NCBI GenBank assembly: GCA_012295275.1
Contig: CM022666.1
Coordinates: 5,443,707 to 5,477,849 of the forward strand
Direction: 5' to 3'
Source of the DNA: Chrysomallon squamiferum
Lineage: Eukaryota; Mollusca; Gastropoda; Neomphalida; Peltospiridae
Length of the DNA stretch: 34,143 nucleotides
Position 1 is the stretch's first letter. Each line of letters opens with the position of its first letter. A program made the position numbers and the translations under genes. The notes beneath the pieces are model-generated. The model was not told the DNA's origin and searched no databases. It saw only the letters and a program-made list of their open reading frames with translations. This document shows, piece after piece, positions 1 through 13,100 of this stretch.

Positions 1-250
1 GAGACAGCTGCACTTTAGAAGATAATAATATTGAATTGAAAACGAACAGAAAATTAAGTTTCCCATAAATTGGGTTTTTTCCGATGACGCGTAGTCCTTC
101 AAATCACATTTTGATTGGCTCTGAGAAAATAAAATATTATCGAGAGGATGACATGCCTTACAAAATTAATAATTAAAAGTTGCACAATATTCATAAATAA
201 ACTATGTGCATTTATTACTGGTTGTTACCGTTGTAGTTCTTGTTATTATT
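1..250 (+). repeat. Dispersed repeat E3, copy 1
   Basis: Matches 12376-12560 in the same orientation and 24240-24505 inverted. Contains an inverted CCAAT box (GATTGG) and TGACGCG, so it may be promoter-derived. Not coding. Confidence 0.6.
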
Positions 251-559
251 AATATTAACGTTCAGAGTTCAGGTGGGAAAAAACACAAAAAACTACAACA
301 ATAAAACGACCAAAAAACCCAACAACAACAACAATAATAAACAAAAAACAAAACAGTACAAATAAATCACATACTATTCTAATACGCGAACACAGAGAAG
401 AGAGGGGGCCAGTCAGCTGTGGTGTTTTTGGACGAGGGCCAAGTTAATGTAATAATTGGATTCCAAGTGTTCAGGTAGGATTACTTTTAAAGATAAACAG
501 ATGATATTTTAAATTATTACCGTCATCGACGAATATAAAACTATTAAAACTCAGTAATG

Positions 560-560
<1 letters not shown>
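251..560. other. AT-rich stretch, no gene seen
   Basis: A-rich with CAA and AAC runs; no splice-flanked coding segment or recognised repeat. Confidence 0.3.

Positions 561-563
<3 letters not shown>

Positions 564-609
<46 letters not shown>
564..609. repeat. (TG)n microsatellite
   Basis: Near-perfect TG dinucleotide tract of about 46 bp. Confidence 0.95.
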
Positions 610-615
<6 letters not shown>

Positions 616-1449
616 ATCTATGTATGTGATATGAACATGGTTTTATAACAACAATATATAACCTATTGTGTATAAAGTATACAAATTATCCTTCATAAAT
701 TAAATCATGTCACTGGTGTATAAGTGAAAAGTCAGTTGAAAAATATTCTCATTAATTTTACTTGATATTTAAAAAAGAGTAGAAGAAAAAGAAGAAAATG
801 ATAAATGCAGAACAAGACATTTGTACTACATTTAAAGTAACTATCCAAGTAATAAAAATTATGAACAGATGAACAGAGGTATCACTGTAGTCTTTATTTA
901 ACAACAATGTCAGCAGCAAACAATACTAATTATACTGATGATGATGATGATGATAAATTTAATAGTAGTAGTAGTAGCAGCAGCACTAATATAAATAAAA
1001 AGAATAATAGAAAGAATAATACTAGTAATCATGATTATATGGTAATAATATAGTAGTAGTTATAATGATGAAGATGATAGTGGTAATAAAGTTAATGACA
1101 ATTATGACATCATAAAATTAATAATGATGATGATGATAATAGCGAAAATAAAATTAATAATCATAATATTTATGATTTTGGAATGCTTCTAAAAAGAAAA
1201 GTCTTATTGTGATAAAACAAAAAAATGCTTTAAATAGATTGTTTATTATGCAAATTGTACATGAAAATTTAATGTAGCATATATGTATATTTGTCACTCT
1301 CATAATTTCATTGCATAAGTACATACTGTATAAAGTACACTTAACTTGTATTATTCATTATAAACCAATCAGTGAACATTTAACTTTCATCAGTTAATTT
1401 ATATAGAAAACCATTAATACTCAAAAATTTATTCACTGAATACAGCACA

Positions 1450-1565
<116 letters not shown>

Positions 1566-2349
1566 CATCTTCAAAACTGAGCATCAAAACGGGATACTAG
1601 GAAGCAAGGCTGCTTTGGTCTGGAGATTTAAAGAAAAAAGAAAGTTAATGTAATAATTGGTGTCCAAGTTTTCAGTTGACAGCCGTACTAAATTCCTCGC
1701 CGAACTCTGAACTACACCGTTACTTCTGTTCACGTGTTCGGTAAGTTATACTAACCTATATATAACAGTACTGTCACCGATGTATAATAATACTATCACG
1801 TGCCGGGATTTCCAGTAACCAATGACTACGTCAAAGTCTGTGTACGAACAATGAGGGAACTATTATCTGATGTAAATTTAGCTTTCATGAATCTATGCGC
1901 AGCCGTATTAACAAGAGGTAAGCACGCGAAATAGGGTGTTATGTTTGTGGTATTGTACTCTAGAATACACACTGACATGCGCAGTTTACTAAATGACGCG
2001 ATAAATTGGAAGTGTACTGATCAAAAAATGTTAATATGTAAAGTTATTCAACTTACTGGGTAAAAATAATTAAGTTCAGTAATCGTGAATTGTGGTACAT
2101 CTACAAAGTCATTTTATACACATGTACATACTATTATGTAAATTTAGTTAATATTCGCAGTTTATTACTTTACTGCACAACTTTATTCAGAGCAAAGACC
2201 AGCTGGAAAAAAGCCCAATGATGATGATGAAGATGATGATGATAAATTTAATAGTAGTAGTAGCAGCAACAGCAGCACTAATTTCAGTAGTAGTAGTAGT
2301 AGTAGTAAGAATAGTACTAATAATGTTGATTAGTAGCAGTAGTAGTAAC

Positions 2350-2560
2350 TATGATGACGATAGTGATAATAAAATTAATGATGATGATGATAGTGATAAT
2401 AAAATTAATAATGATGATGATAGTGATAATAAAATTAATGATGATGATGATAGTGATAATAAAATTAATAATGATGATGATAGTGATAATAAAATTAATG
2501 ATGATGATGATAGTGATAATAAAATTAATGATGATGACGATAATGATAATAAAATTAATA
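2350..2560 (+). repeat. 30-bp minisatellite, about seven copies
   Basis: Unit TAGTGATAATAAAATTAATG plus ATGATGATGA, alternating AATGATG and AATAATG forms in a two-unit 60-bp rhythm. It happens to stay open as DDDDSDNKIN repeats, but flanking sequence is repeat Y and no gene is supported. Confidence 0.85.
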
Positions 2561-2839
2561 ATAATATTAATATTTATGTTTTTGAAATGCTTCTAAAAAG
2601 AATTTTTTTGTGATAAAACAAAAAAATGCTTTAAATAGATTGTTTATTATGCAAATTTTACATGAAATTTAAATGTAGCACATATAAACATTTATTATTC
2701 TCATAATTTCAATGCATGAGTACATACTGTATAAAGAACATTTAACTTGTATTATTCATTATAAACCAATCAGCGAACATTTAACTTTCATCAGTCAATT
2801 TATATAGAAAACCAATATTATGTAAATATTTATTCACTG

Positions 2840-3330
2840 AATACATCTCTAGAACACATTCAGTGTTTGTAGAACATCCACTGTACAGATTTACAGAACA
2901 CAGACCATCAATAGTACACACATTACGTATTCACTGTACAAAGAAAAGCCACTATACATGGAGTATTCATCATCATTTAACATTAATTATATTTACAACA
3001 TCCACAGATGTACATGTTTAGATATCAACTGTTCAAAAACATCTTTGTACATAGAACATCTGCAGCAGAACATCCATTTTGTACAGAACATCTACCATAC
3101 AAGAACATTCACTTTACACTGAACATCTACTGTACTTGAGCATCAATGTACAGTGTATACAGAACATCTGTACAAGATCATCTTTTTACACAGGACAAAG
3201 ACTGTAGAACAACCACTGTATACAGAACATTCACTGCAGAAGAACACATTTTGTACATAGAATATCATCTGTACTAGAGCATCCACTATACAACGAATAT
3301 CCAGTGTACAAGAATATCCAGTAAAAAAAA
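2840..3330 (+). repeat. AGAACAT minisatellite
   Basis: Degenerate units of roughly 20 bp carrying AGAACATC and TACTGTACA. Also at 7890-8190 and 14340-14840. Confidence 0.75.
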
Positions 3331-3640
3331 AAAAAAATTCTGAATAATAATGATGACAGTGAAAAATGTAGGATGATGACCATGACAACCTTTCTTCTTA
3401 CTTATAATATTTTTAGGTTTTAAATTAATTTCTTTTCATGCATCTTTCATTGTCTGATCCTCGCTGGTTTAAAAAAGTATTCTTAGCCTGACAAAAACCA
3501 GATCTGTTAAAAGATGAAAAGAGAGAAAGTAAAAAAAAAAAAATAATTTCATGGAGTAAGTTTAGTTCAAATAAAATGAAAGAAATAATTATTTGTTTAT
3601 CTGTTCTGCATGAGAAACAAGTCAACTGTTGATCATTTCA
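3330..3640. other. AT-rich spacer, no gene seen
   Basis: Only short open frames without splice context; nothing recognised. Confidence 0.3.
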
Positions 3641-4530
3641 GCTTGGAGGTCTATGAATCTGTTCTGAACTTTAAAAAAATATATATTAAAATACACTGAA
3701 TATTCCAGATCACAGCATGTCAGTTTTATAATATCATATACTGAATACATGATATTTGCTTTACTGAATCTTTAATACTACATTCTTTGATTTGTAAATT
3801 ACAGAATACATACTTTAATGTAACGATCTTTAAGGTTACCGTACTGGAATAATACTGTATCACTTGGTATATAAATTACATGGCATCTAATGCACTCTAT
3901 TAATCTTTAATACTGTATCCCTGGATATATTAGTTACATGGTATGTACTGCACTGTATTAATCGTTAAGGTCTATGAATCAATTCTGAAATTTAAAACAA
4001 ATATATATTCAGATACACTGTATATTCTACATCACAGTATTTCAGTTTTATAATATCATACACTGAATATATGGTATTTGTTATGCTGAATCTTTAGTAT
4101 TATATCCTTTGATTTATAAATTACATGATATGTACTGTAATAATTTTGTATATTATATCCTTGAATATACACATTAATGTATTCATTTATACTCTGCACC
4201 ACAGGACCTCATTTGTTTATAAAATAATACACAGAATACATATTATTTGCAATACTGAATCTGTAATATTATATCTTTGAATATATAAATTACATGGTAT
4301 GTACTGTATTTTATTATATATTATTTAATACTATATTCCTGGATACATAAATTACATGGTATGTACTGCACTCTATTAATCTTTAATACTGGATATATAA
4401 ATTACATGGTATGTACTGCAGTCTATTAATCTTTAATACTGGATACATAAATTACATGGTATGTACTGTACTTAATTATATAATATTTAATACTGTCTCG
4501 TCGTAAATATAAACTACATGATATGAAATG
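3640..4530 (+). repeat. AT-rich minisatellite with two periods
   Basis: Units with AATCTTTAATACTG and AAATTACATGGTATGTACTG spaced about 50-70 bp. A longer period of about 323 bp links 3650 and 3970. Confidence 0.7.
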
Positions 4531-4627
4531 TACTGGAATAATACTGTATTCTGCATGTTTAAAATATATTATTCTGCAACTTTTGTCTTATTTCCAATTA
4601 AAATGTGTTTCACTGTATATACTCCAG

Positions 4628-4776
4628 CTTGCTTTAGTATTAGAAGTATATATAATATGGAAGTTATTCATAGCAATAAGGGTGATATCAAAATCTGTTA
4701 TGAAGGGTTCCTGTATGCTGCCGTACAATTTCTTCGTGATATCGAGTGGAATATCAGACTAAACCATCAACATTAA
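4628..4776 (+). pseudogene. Module B copy 1
   Basis: 149 nt from acceptor ACTCCAG to TAA. The frame is open: CFSIRSIYNMEVIHSNKGDI, then KICYEGFLYAAVQFLRDIEW and LNHQH. Same length and frame as the copies at 23385 and 27159. No partner exon on the same strand nearby. Confidence 0.4.
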
Positions 4777-4829
4777 AATCAAAGAACATTAACAAAATGT
4801 GTTTAATCTATCTTTTATTGCTAATATAT

Positions 4830-5000
4830 TTTTTTCGGGATTAATTACCAGCTCGGAGTGCTAGGTGTTACTGACCTTTGTTGTTTATCAGAAAGATCTG
4901 GCGACACACGTCAAGCTGCAAGGTCGGGAACACGTTGACAAATAACGTGAGTCACTTTTTCATAAAAGTGCGGAGATTATTATTATTTTTTTTTTTTTGG
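4830..5000 (+). repeat. Conserved spacer of the B-TNFx unit
   Basis: The stretch with GAAAGATCTGGCGACACACG and AACACGTTGACAAATAA is also found inverted at 26940-27050, between modules B and TNFx there. No function seen. Confidence 0.5.
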
Positions 5001-5234
5001 TCAGGGTAAAGGTCGCTGTCCACTGAATGCACTGTGTAACTAGTTATTTATATGTTTGCTCTTCTGTATTAATCCTGACGTGATTGTTGTGATCGATTAC
5101 CATCATTCTATTCATCTATATTATTCTTTACTGCTATATTGAATACAGTGTTAAAAGTGTATTGCGTTTGTTGTGTTCTAGTGTATATATACACATATAT
5201 GCTTTATTATTAGATTATGCATGTGTTCATATTT

Positions 5235-5401
5235 TTGTTTAATAGATATTACCAGTGAAGGAATTTTTTTTTTTATGTTTGCCAGGCTTTGAATACTCAC
5301 AGATAATTTTAGCCTATTATTCTTTAGTACGAAGACACCAAAAACATTTTGTTGCTTCATACATTGGAGCTGTTGACTGCCTGAAAGTCAGTGACACTGT
5401 A
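5235..5401 (+). pseudogene. Chimeric TNF-exon fragment (TNFx copy 1)
   Basis: GTTTGCCAG, GCTTTGAATACTCACAG, then from about 5327 a 75-bp match to TNF exon 5 (VRRHQKHFVASYIGAV, then CLKVSDTV). The upstream half is unlike TNF exon 5, so the unit is a hybrid. Confidence 0.6.
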
Positions 5402-5595
5402 TGTAAACAAACACATACATTATATACATACATTATTATATACATACATTATTATACACATACATTATTTTATAAATATGTAAAATTGTTAAATTAAATA
5501 AAAAAAATTATTGTTATCTCAACTCTATTCTGTTGAAGTCGAGCAGCTTAGATTAACCACCTTACGCTTAGAACCGTTATAATAACCGTTATTAA

Positions 5596-5597
<2 letters not shown>

Positions 5598-5627
<30 letters not shown>

Positions 5628-5695
5628 TTTATTTAATTATTAGTTTATTTATTTATTTATTCGTTTATTTAATATTGTTGTTGTTGTTGTTGCTA
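5598..5695. repeat. (TTAT)n and (GTT)n tract
   Basis: TTAT-rich run followed by GTTGTTGTTG. Confidence 0.8.
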
Positions 5696-5755
5696 GTTAG
5701 TTATTTTGGTCCATATAAAGAGAGACTATACATTTTTTTCAATTAAATTTGTTAA

Positions 5756-5758
<3 letters not shown>

Positions 5759-5792
<34 letters not shown>

Positions 5793-5829
5793 TCCATACC
5801 CAGACACACACACACACACACACACACAC
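5759..5829. repeat. (CA)n microsatellite
   Basis: Two CA tracts separated by a 16-bp non-repeat. Confidence 0.9.
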
Positions 5830-5929
5830 GCTTTGTTTTTTTCTCCTAAGGATTTTTCTGAGAAGTAATAAATACTCATTTCATTCGTCAACTGGGCTAT
5901 AAATGGATGTTACGTCAGTCGAATGTGCA

Positions 5930-6787
5930 CGTACGTAGGCGTATCCATATAATCATGTGATAAGTACATGGTTCTATAACAGCAGTATTTAACTTACTGT
6001 CTATAAAGTACACAAATTATGCTTCATAAAATAAAAATTAAATCATGTCAGTGACTGGTGTATAAGTGAAAAGTGAGTTCAAAAATATTCTCATTAATTT
6101 TACTTGATATTCAAAAAAGAAAAGAAGAAAAAGAAGAAAATGATAAATGCAGAACAAGACATTTGTACTACATTTAAAGTAACTATCCAAGTAATAAAAA
6201 GTATGAACAGGTGACCAAAGGTGTCGCTGTAGTCTTTATTTAACAAAAATGTCAACATCAAACAAAACTAATGATTATGATGATGATGATGATAAATTTA
6301 ATAGTAGTAGTAGCGGTAGCACTAATATAAATAGCAGGAGTAGTAGAAAGAATAATACTAGTAATCATAATTATATAGTAATAATATAGCAGTAGTAATA
6401 ATGATGAAAGTGATAGTGGTGATGAAGTTAATGATAATTATAACAGTGATAATAAAATTAATAATGATGATGATGATGGTAGTGATAATAAAATTAAAAC
6501 ATAATATTTACAATTCTGAAATGCGTCTAAAAAGAAATGTCTTATTGTGATAAAACAAAAAATGCTTTAAATAGATTGTTTATTATGCAAATTTTACATG
6601 AAAATTTAAATGTAAGTATATATAAACATTTGTTACTCTGATCATTTCATTGCATGAGTACATACTGTATAAAAACACTTAACTTGTATTACTCATTATA
6701 AACCAATCAGCGAACATTTAACTTTCATCAGTCAATTTATATAGAAAACCAGTAATATTTAAATATTTTTTCACTGAATACAGCACA

Positions 6788-6869
<82 letters not shown>

Positions 6870-8200
6870 TCTTCAAAACTGAGCATCAAAACGGGATGCT
6901 AGGAAGCAAGACTGCTGCAAGACTGCTTTGGTCTCGAGGTTTGAAAGAAAAAATGTTAATGTAATAATTGGTGTCCAAGTTTTCAGTTGACAGGCCGGAC
7001 TAAATTCCTCGCGTACCCCTGGACTAACTCGTTACCTCTGTTCACGTGTTCGGTAAGTTATAATAACCTATATATAATAGTACTGTCACCGATGTATAAT
7101 AATACTATCACATGCCGGGATTTCCAGTAACCAATGACTACGTCAAGGTGTGTGTACCAACAATGAGGGAACTATTATCTGATGTAAATATAGCTTTCAT
7201 GAATCCATGCGCAGCCGTATTAACAAGAGTTAAGCACGCGAAATATGATACCTGATATTGTGGTATAGAACAGGCACTGACATGCGCAATTTAGTCAATG
7301 ACGTGATAAAGTGGAAGTGTACAGACAAAAAATGTAATATGTAAAGTTATTCAACTGACTGGGTAAAATAAAAAATAAGTTATGTAAACGTGAATTGTGG
7401 TACATCTACAAAGTCATTTTATGCACACGTACATACTATTATGTATATTTAGTTAATATTCGCAGTTTATTAACTTACTGCACAACTTTATTCAGAGCAA
7501 AGACCAGTTGGAAAAAATCCCAATGATGATGATGAAGATAATGATGATAAATTTAAGCAACAGCAGCACTAATTTCAATAGTAGTACTAGTAGAAAGAAT
7601 AATACTAATAATGTTGATTAGTAGCAGTAGTAGTAACTATGATGACGATAGTGATAATAAAATTAATAATAATATTAATATTTATATTATTGAAATGCTT
7701 CTAAAAAGAAGATTCTTATTGTGATAAAAAAAAAAAAAAAAAATGCTTTAAATAGATTTTACATGAAATTTTACATTTTACTGTATAAAGAACACTTAAC
7801 TTGTATTACTCATTAGAAAGCAGTCGGTGAACATTTAACTTTCATCAGTCAGTTTATATAGAAAATCAATATGTAAATATTTATTCACTGAATACAGCAC
7901 TCATTTATTTTACATAGAACATCCCTAGAACACATTCAGTGTTTGTAGAACATCCACTATACAGATTTACTGAATACAGACCATCAGTAGTACATACATT
8001 ACATATTCACAGTACAAAGAAAAGCCACTATGCATGGAGTATTCATTATCCTTTAACATTAATTATATTTACAACATCCACAGATGTACATGTTTAGAAC
8101 ATCTACTGTACTTGAGAATCCAATGTACAGTGTACACAGAACATCTGAACAACATCATGTTATACAGGACACAGACTGTAGACTTTCATTGATTACTTTA
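5930..8200 (+). repeat. Segmental duplication, copy 2
   Basis: Offset about 5.3 kb from copy 1. It has the same blocks with a shorter CT tract, and its second Y block lacks the 30-bp minisatellite expansion. Confidence 0.75.
6790..6862. repeat. (CT)n microsatellite
   Basis: CT tract in segmental copy 2. Confidence 0.95.
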
Positions 8201-8349
8201 TTAATACAATTTTTGATGATGATGTAGACAATAAAATTCTGAAAGATGAGGTTGTCAGTAAAACTCTGAATGATGAAGCTGACAATGAAATTCTACATGA
8301 TGATGTTGGCAATGAAGTTCTATATGATGATGTTAGATGAATTATGTTA

Positions 8350-8350
8350 A

Positions 8351-8439
<89 letters not shown>
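8350..8439. repeat. (CT)n microsatellite
   Basis: CT tract with one TTT interruption near the start; flanks differ from the other CT tracts. Confidence 0.95.
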
Positions 8440-8440
<1 letters not shown>

Positions 8441-8461
8441 AAATATATTGATTATAATGAA

Positions 8462-8538
8462 AAATGTATAGCCTGGATGAAAAGCTCAGCTCTTGAAAAC
8501 TGTTATTTATTACTTCTCTGAAACCTTAATCTCAAGAA

Positions 8539-8569
<31 letters not shown>

Positions 8570-8889
8570 CACATTTTTTAAATAGTGCTTTGTGTTGAAA
8601 ATGGCGTTCCTGACCTAGTTACTGCTTTGTTAGTCAACCGATATTCATTTGAATTTTCAACAACAACAACAACAAATGTATTTATTTATAACGATACTTT
8701 TCTGAATCTCTCTACTAGTAATATTTTCAACTACTGACTCACATCTATTTATAGCTTTGATGGAAAGTCCTGTTCCCGGAGAAAGAGAGTATTTATTATT
8801 AATTCTCGGAAAACGTTAACGTGACAAAAATAAGCCAACATCATAATTTAAATATGTTGTTATTTAAAATACTGGCAACTGTCCAAAGA

Positions 8890-8932
<43 letters not shown>

Positions 8933-9330
8933 TGATAAGGTATATTTAACTGTTTATGTTTTGTACTGTACAAATAGACACTGATATGCGCAGTTCACTA
9001 AGTTCGCATTAAAATGGGTGTGTACAGACAAAAATGTTCATGTTTGCTTCGAGGAGTATCTACAAAGTCATTATATGTAAAACACATACATAGTATTAAA
9101 TAATCGAGTAACTGTTTCACGAGTAATTGTTACATACATACAAACGTTTATTACTGTGATAATTTCACTGCCTGAGTACACACTGTATGAAGAACACTTA
9201 ACTTGTATTATTCGTTATAAATCAATCAGTGAACATTTAACTTTCATCAGTCAATTTACATAGAAAAATGTGATTTGTTACTTCTCGGAAACCTTAATCT
9301 CAAGAAACACACACACCCACACATAGACAT
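8462..9330 (+). repeat. R1 repeat cluster with TG tract
   Basis: R1 cores (TAGC-TGG-TGGAAAG or AAAAG) at 8470 and 8755, plus a TG microsatellite at 8891-8932, a partial Z at 8965-9110 and an R1 tail at 9264. No gene. Confidence 0.55.
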
Positions 9331-9419
9331 AACAATACTTTGTTGAATCCGTCTACTAGTAATATGTTTCCCATAAAACTTCAACTACTGACTTTGACGA
9401 AAAAATAATTTACTAAGAA

Positions 9420-10315
<896 letters not shown>

Positions 10316-10320
<5 letters not shown>

Positions 10321-10484
10321 AGTTCTTTGTCAAACAACAAGTTGGTTTCTCTGTTCAGAAATTCGTTTAATGTTACAGATACAATGAAACTGATGAGTAT
10401 CAAGTTTAGTACCATAAGAGAAATGGCAATGACAGCAAGAACTGATTTCATTTTGTGTAACAATTTTTAATTCCTTTAGAAGTA
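10316..10484 (-). pseudogene. Orphan TNF exon 2 fragment
   Basis: Minus strand: acceptor-like TTTTACAG region, ATG at 10451, then MKSVLAVIAISLMVLNLILI and on through ETNLLFDKELC, all open, but it stops after the first stalk cysteine where it joins repeat Z sequence. The intron sequence upstream (to about 10690) matches gene 1 as well. Confidence 0.7.
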
Positions 10485-10689
10485 ATCTGTAAAACACGAC
10501 CAAAAAAAAAAAAAATTGTTATTAGTAATAAATAATAACAAGATAAATACACACACACGCACACGTACACAGACACAACACACACACACCTATATAAAAT
10601 ATTATTTCAGCAATCCAAAAATATACACTTGTACATACACACAAATATAAAAGTTTCAAACAATGGTTATATCAATAAATAAAATAATA

Positions 10690-11765
10690 AATATTACCAA
10701 GACAAACTCACACAAAATATACACACGTACATATAGTTCTATGTAATATTCTTACAAAAAAAAAAAAAAGTAAAATAAATAATACCAAGATATATTTACA
10801 TTGATGATGAACCTATGCGATGTCAAAAAAAAGAAGAAAAAAAGCAAAGGTTTCTCTTTTGAAAATGCCAAGTTTGATTTATCAAATTTCACGGATGCTT
10901 AGTAAACCACTGTATACAAATACTCACCACTGAAATCCAATATGACAGCACAGCGATGTGTACTGGAACAGATAATCCTCCTTGCTATCTGATACCACGA
11001 AATTTGTTACACACACACACACACACACTCACACACACTCACACACATACATACGCATCCATACCCAGACACACACACATACATATTATTTAAAATAAGT
11101 TTGATAGTCTAATAGGTTTCTTTGACTACTTGCGAGTGTTTTTGAATAAGTATACATTATCGCTATGTACAGCTTTGTTTTTTCCTCCAAAGAACATTTC
11201 AGATGTGAAATAAATTCTCATTTTATTCCTCAACTGGGCTATAAATGGATCTTACGTCAGCCGAATTACTAATAGACGGATTTACAAAGTTTGAATCCAT
11301 TATTATTATTAAATAAATAAATTTGTTGTTGTTGTTGTTGTTACTATTGTTGAAAATGAAAATGAACACGAATACCCTTCTTTTTTTTTTTAATGTCTAG
11401 CTAGGTGGGTTCATTTGCAAGGTAATAGCTTTTATTTTATAAAACGAAAAATATAGAAAAATTAAAATTCAGTTTAAAACACAAAGAAATATGAAATATT
11501 AATTGTTTAGTTAAATAAATAAATAAAGTAAAATACCGTAAAATAAATAAAAAGTGATAAAAAGTAAAGTGAAATAAATAAATTAATTAACAAAAAATAA
11601 TAATAAAATGAAATGAAATAAAACAAATACAGTAAAATAAACAAATAAAAATAAAGAAACAAATAAACAAATAAAAATAAAGAAACAAATAAACAAATAA
11701 TTAAATAATTAAATAAATAAATAAATAAATAAAGTTTATAGCAGATGTTTGCTCAATTCATCGAT
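10690..11765. other. Repeat-rich stretch, no gene seen
   Basis: Contains a CA tract near 11010-11050, an inverted R1 core at 11190-11390 and AAAT/AAAC-rich sequence from 11513 to 11735. 10800-11010 is less repetitive but shows no splice-flanked frame. Confidence 0.4.
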
Positions 11766-11893
11766 ATTACCAGTGAAGGGATTTTTTATGTTTGTCAGGC
11801 TTTGAATACTCACAGATCATTTTAGCATATTATTCTTTAGTACGAAGACAGCAAGAAAGTTTTGTTCTTTTCCATATTGGAGCTGTCGACACT
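11765..11893 (+). pseudogene. Chimeric TNF-exon fragment (TNFx copy 2, short)
   Basis: Same hybrid as at 5235 but cut off soon after IGAV; no module B beside it. Confidence 0.55.
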
Positions 11894-12110
11894 GCATAGA
11901 CACATAGACATATATTACATACATTTTATAACCTTAAATTAAATAAAAATATTTATTATTATCTCAGGTATATTCTGTTATTAAGTTGATAAAGTTATGT
12001 CACCCGTATTACTAACAGACAGATCGAGAAATTACGAATGCATTATCATTGTTATAAATAAATAAATCTGATGTTGTGGTTGTTGTTATTGTTGCCTCTA
12101 ATGTATAGAG

Positions 12111-12320
12111 TTACTTCTGTTCACGTGTTTGGTAAATTTTACTAAGTGATATAATACTACTATCACATGCTGAGATTTTTAACCTACGAACTTTTTGACA
12201 TTGGAGAATGCGCTGGAAGTCATCCACTGCCAATCCCACGGAAAAACATATAAAGAAGAGAGTGGTGTGTAGGATTGTCAAAAACATCGTAGTGAAAATA
12301 ATAGTGGCGCCGGCATTCAT
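12111..12320 (-). other. Short hydrophobic open frame, uncertain
   Basis: From ATG at 12320 the minus strand reads MNAGATIIFTTMFLTILHTT and then LFFICFSVGLAVDDFQRILQ, which looks like a signal peptide or membrane segment followed by a polar part. About 150 bp here are unlike the surrounding repeats (Z on one side, Y on the other). It could be a stray first exon of a secreted protein; no splice donor is convincing. Confidence 0.15.
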
Positions 12321-12375
12321 GTAAGCAGTCAACAAAAAAATGCTATAAATTGATTGTTCATTATAAAAATTGTAC

Positions 12376-12560
12376 ATCATTTTCCTTACCGAAACAGAAA
12401 ATTAAGTTTCCGAGAAACTGGGTTTTTTCCGATGACGCGGTGTACTTCAAATCACATTTTGATTGGTCGCGATTGTAAGAAAAAAAGAAAAAAAAAGTTA
12501 CATAGTGTTCACAAATAAACTTCGTGCATTTATTACTTGTTTTTATTGTTGTACTTCTCG
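12376..12560 (+). repeat. Dispersed repeat E3, copy 2
   Basis: Same landmarks as at 1-250 (TTCCGATGACGCG, ATTTTGATTGG, GTGCATTTATTAC). Confidence 0.6.
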
Positions 12561-12583
12561 TTATTATTAATATTACGATTGCT

Positions 12584-12584
<1 letters not shown>

Positions 12585-12667
<83 letters not shown>
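12585..12667. repeat. (CT)n microsatellite
   Basis: CT tract directly after E3 copy 2. Confidence 0.95.
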
Positions 12668-12670
<3 letters not shown>

Positions 12671-12955
12671 CCGGTGAAAGTAAATTATAAAAACAGATTA
12701 TTAAAATTTAAACAAATATAACAAAAAATATTACTTCTATTAGTGTCTTAAAGGTTATTAAACACACTCAGTTGTGTACAAATATAATTTGCGTTCTCAC
12801 ATCAACACAACTCAGACAAAAGCACTAACAATTATAAAATTATATTTGATAAAACCTTTTCTCATAATTGGTTAAATTCTTTCTTTTTCTACCTTCTTTT
12901 TTTTTCTTCTCTATTTTTTCTTTCTATTATTCCATCATCTCTATTTTTCATGTCT

Positions 12956-12960
<5 letters not shown>

Positions 12961-13042
<82 letters not shown>
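12961..13042. repeat. (CT)n microsatellite
   Basis: CT tract that ends against a truncated module A edge (13043-13100). Confidence 0.95.
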
Positions 13043-13045
<3 letters not shown>

Positions 13046-13100
13046 GTTGATTCAGTGGCTGGAAAAAAAGTAACAATTTTTAGATAACAAAATGTATGGA
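13043..13100 (-). repeat. Truncated upstream edge of module A
   Basis: Matches 23043-23103 (TTGATTCAGTGGCTGGAAAA and the following TAACAAAATGTATG). Only the intron-side edge is present, not the coding part. Confidence 0.6.

Noticed and set aside
540-620. CRISPR-like or regulatory array
   Set aside because: Plain dinucleotide repeats in a eukaryotic setting; no spacers.
2218-2613. Asp/Asn-rich repeat protein
   Set aside because: Translation of the 30-bp minisatellite; no splice sites or promoter, and the other Y blocks do not keep the frame.
12524-13050. Two short proteins with Leu-Ser repeats
   Set aside because: CT microsatellites in frame; nothing else supports coding.
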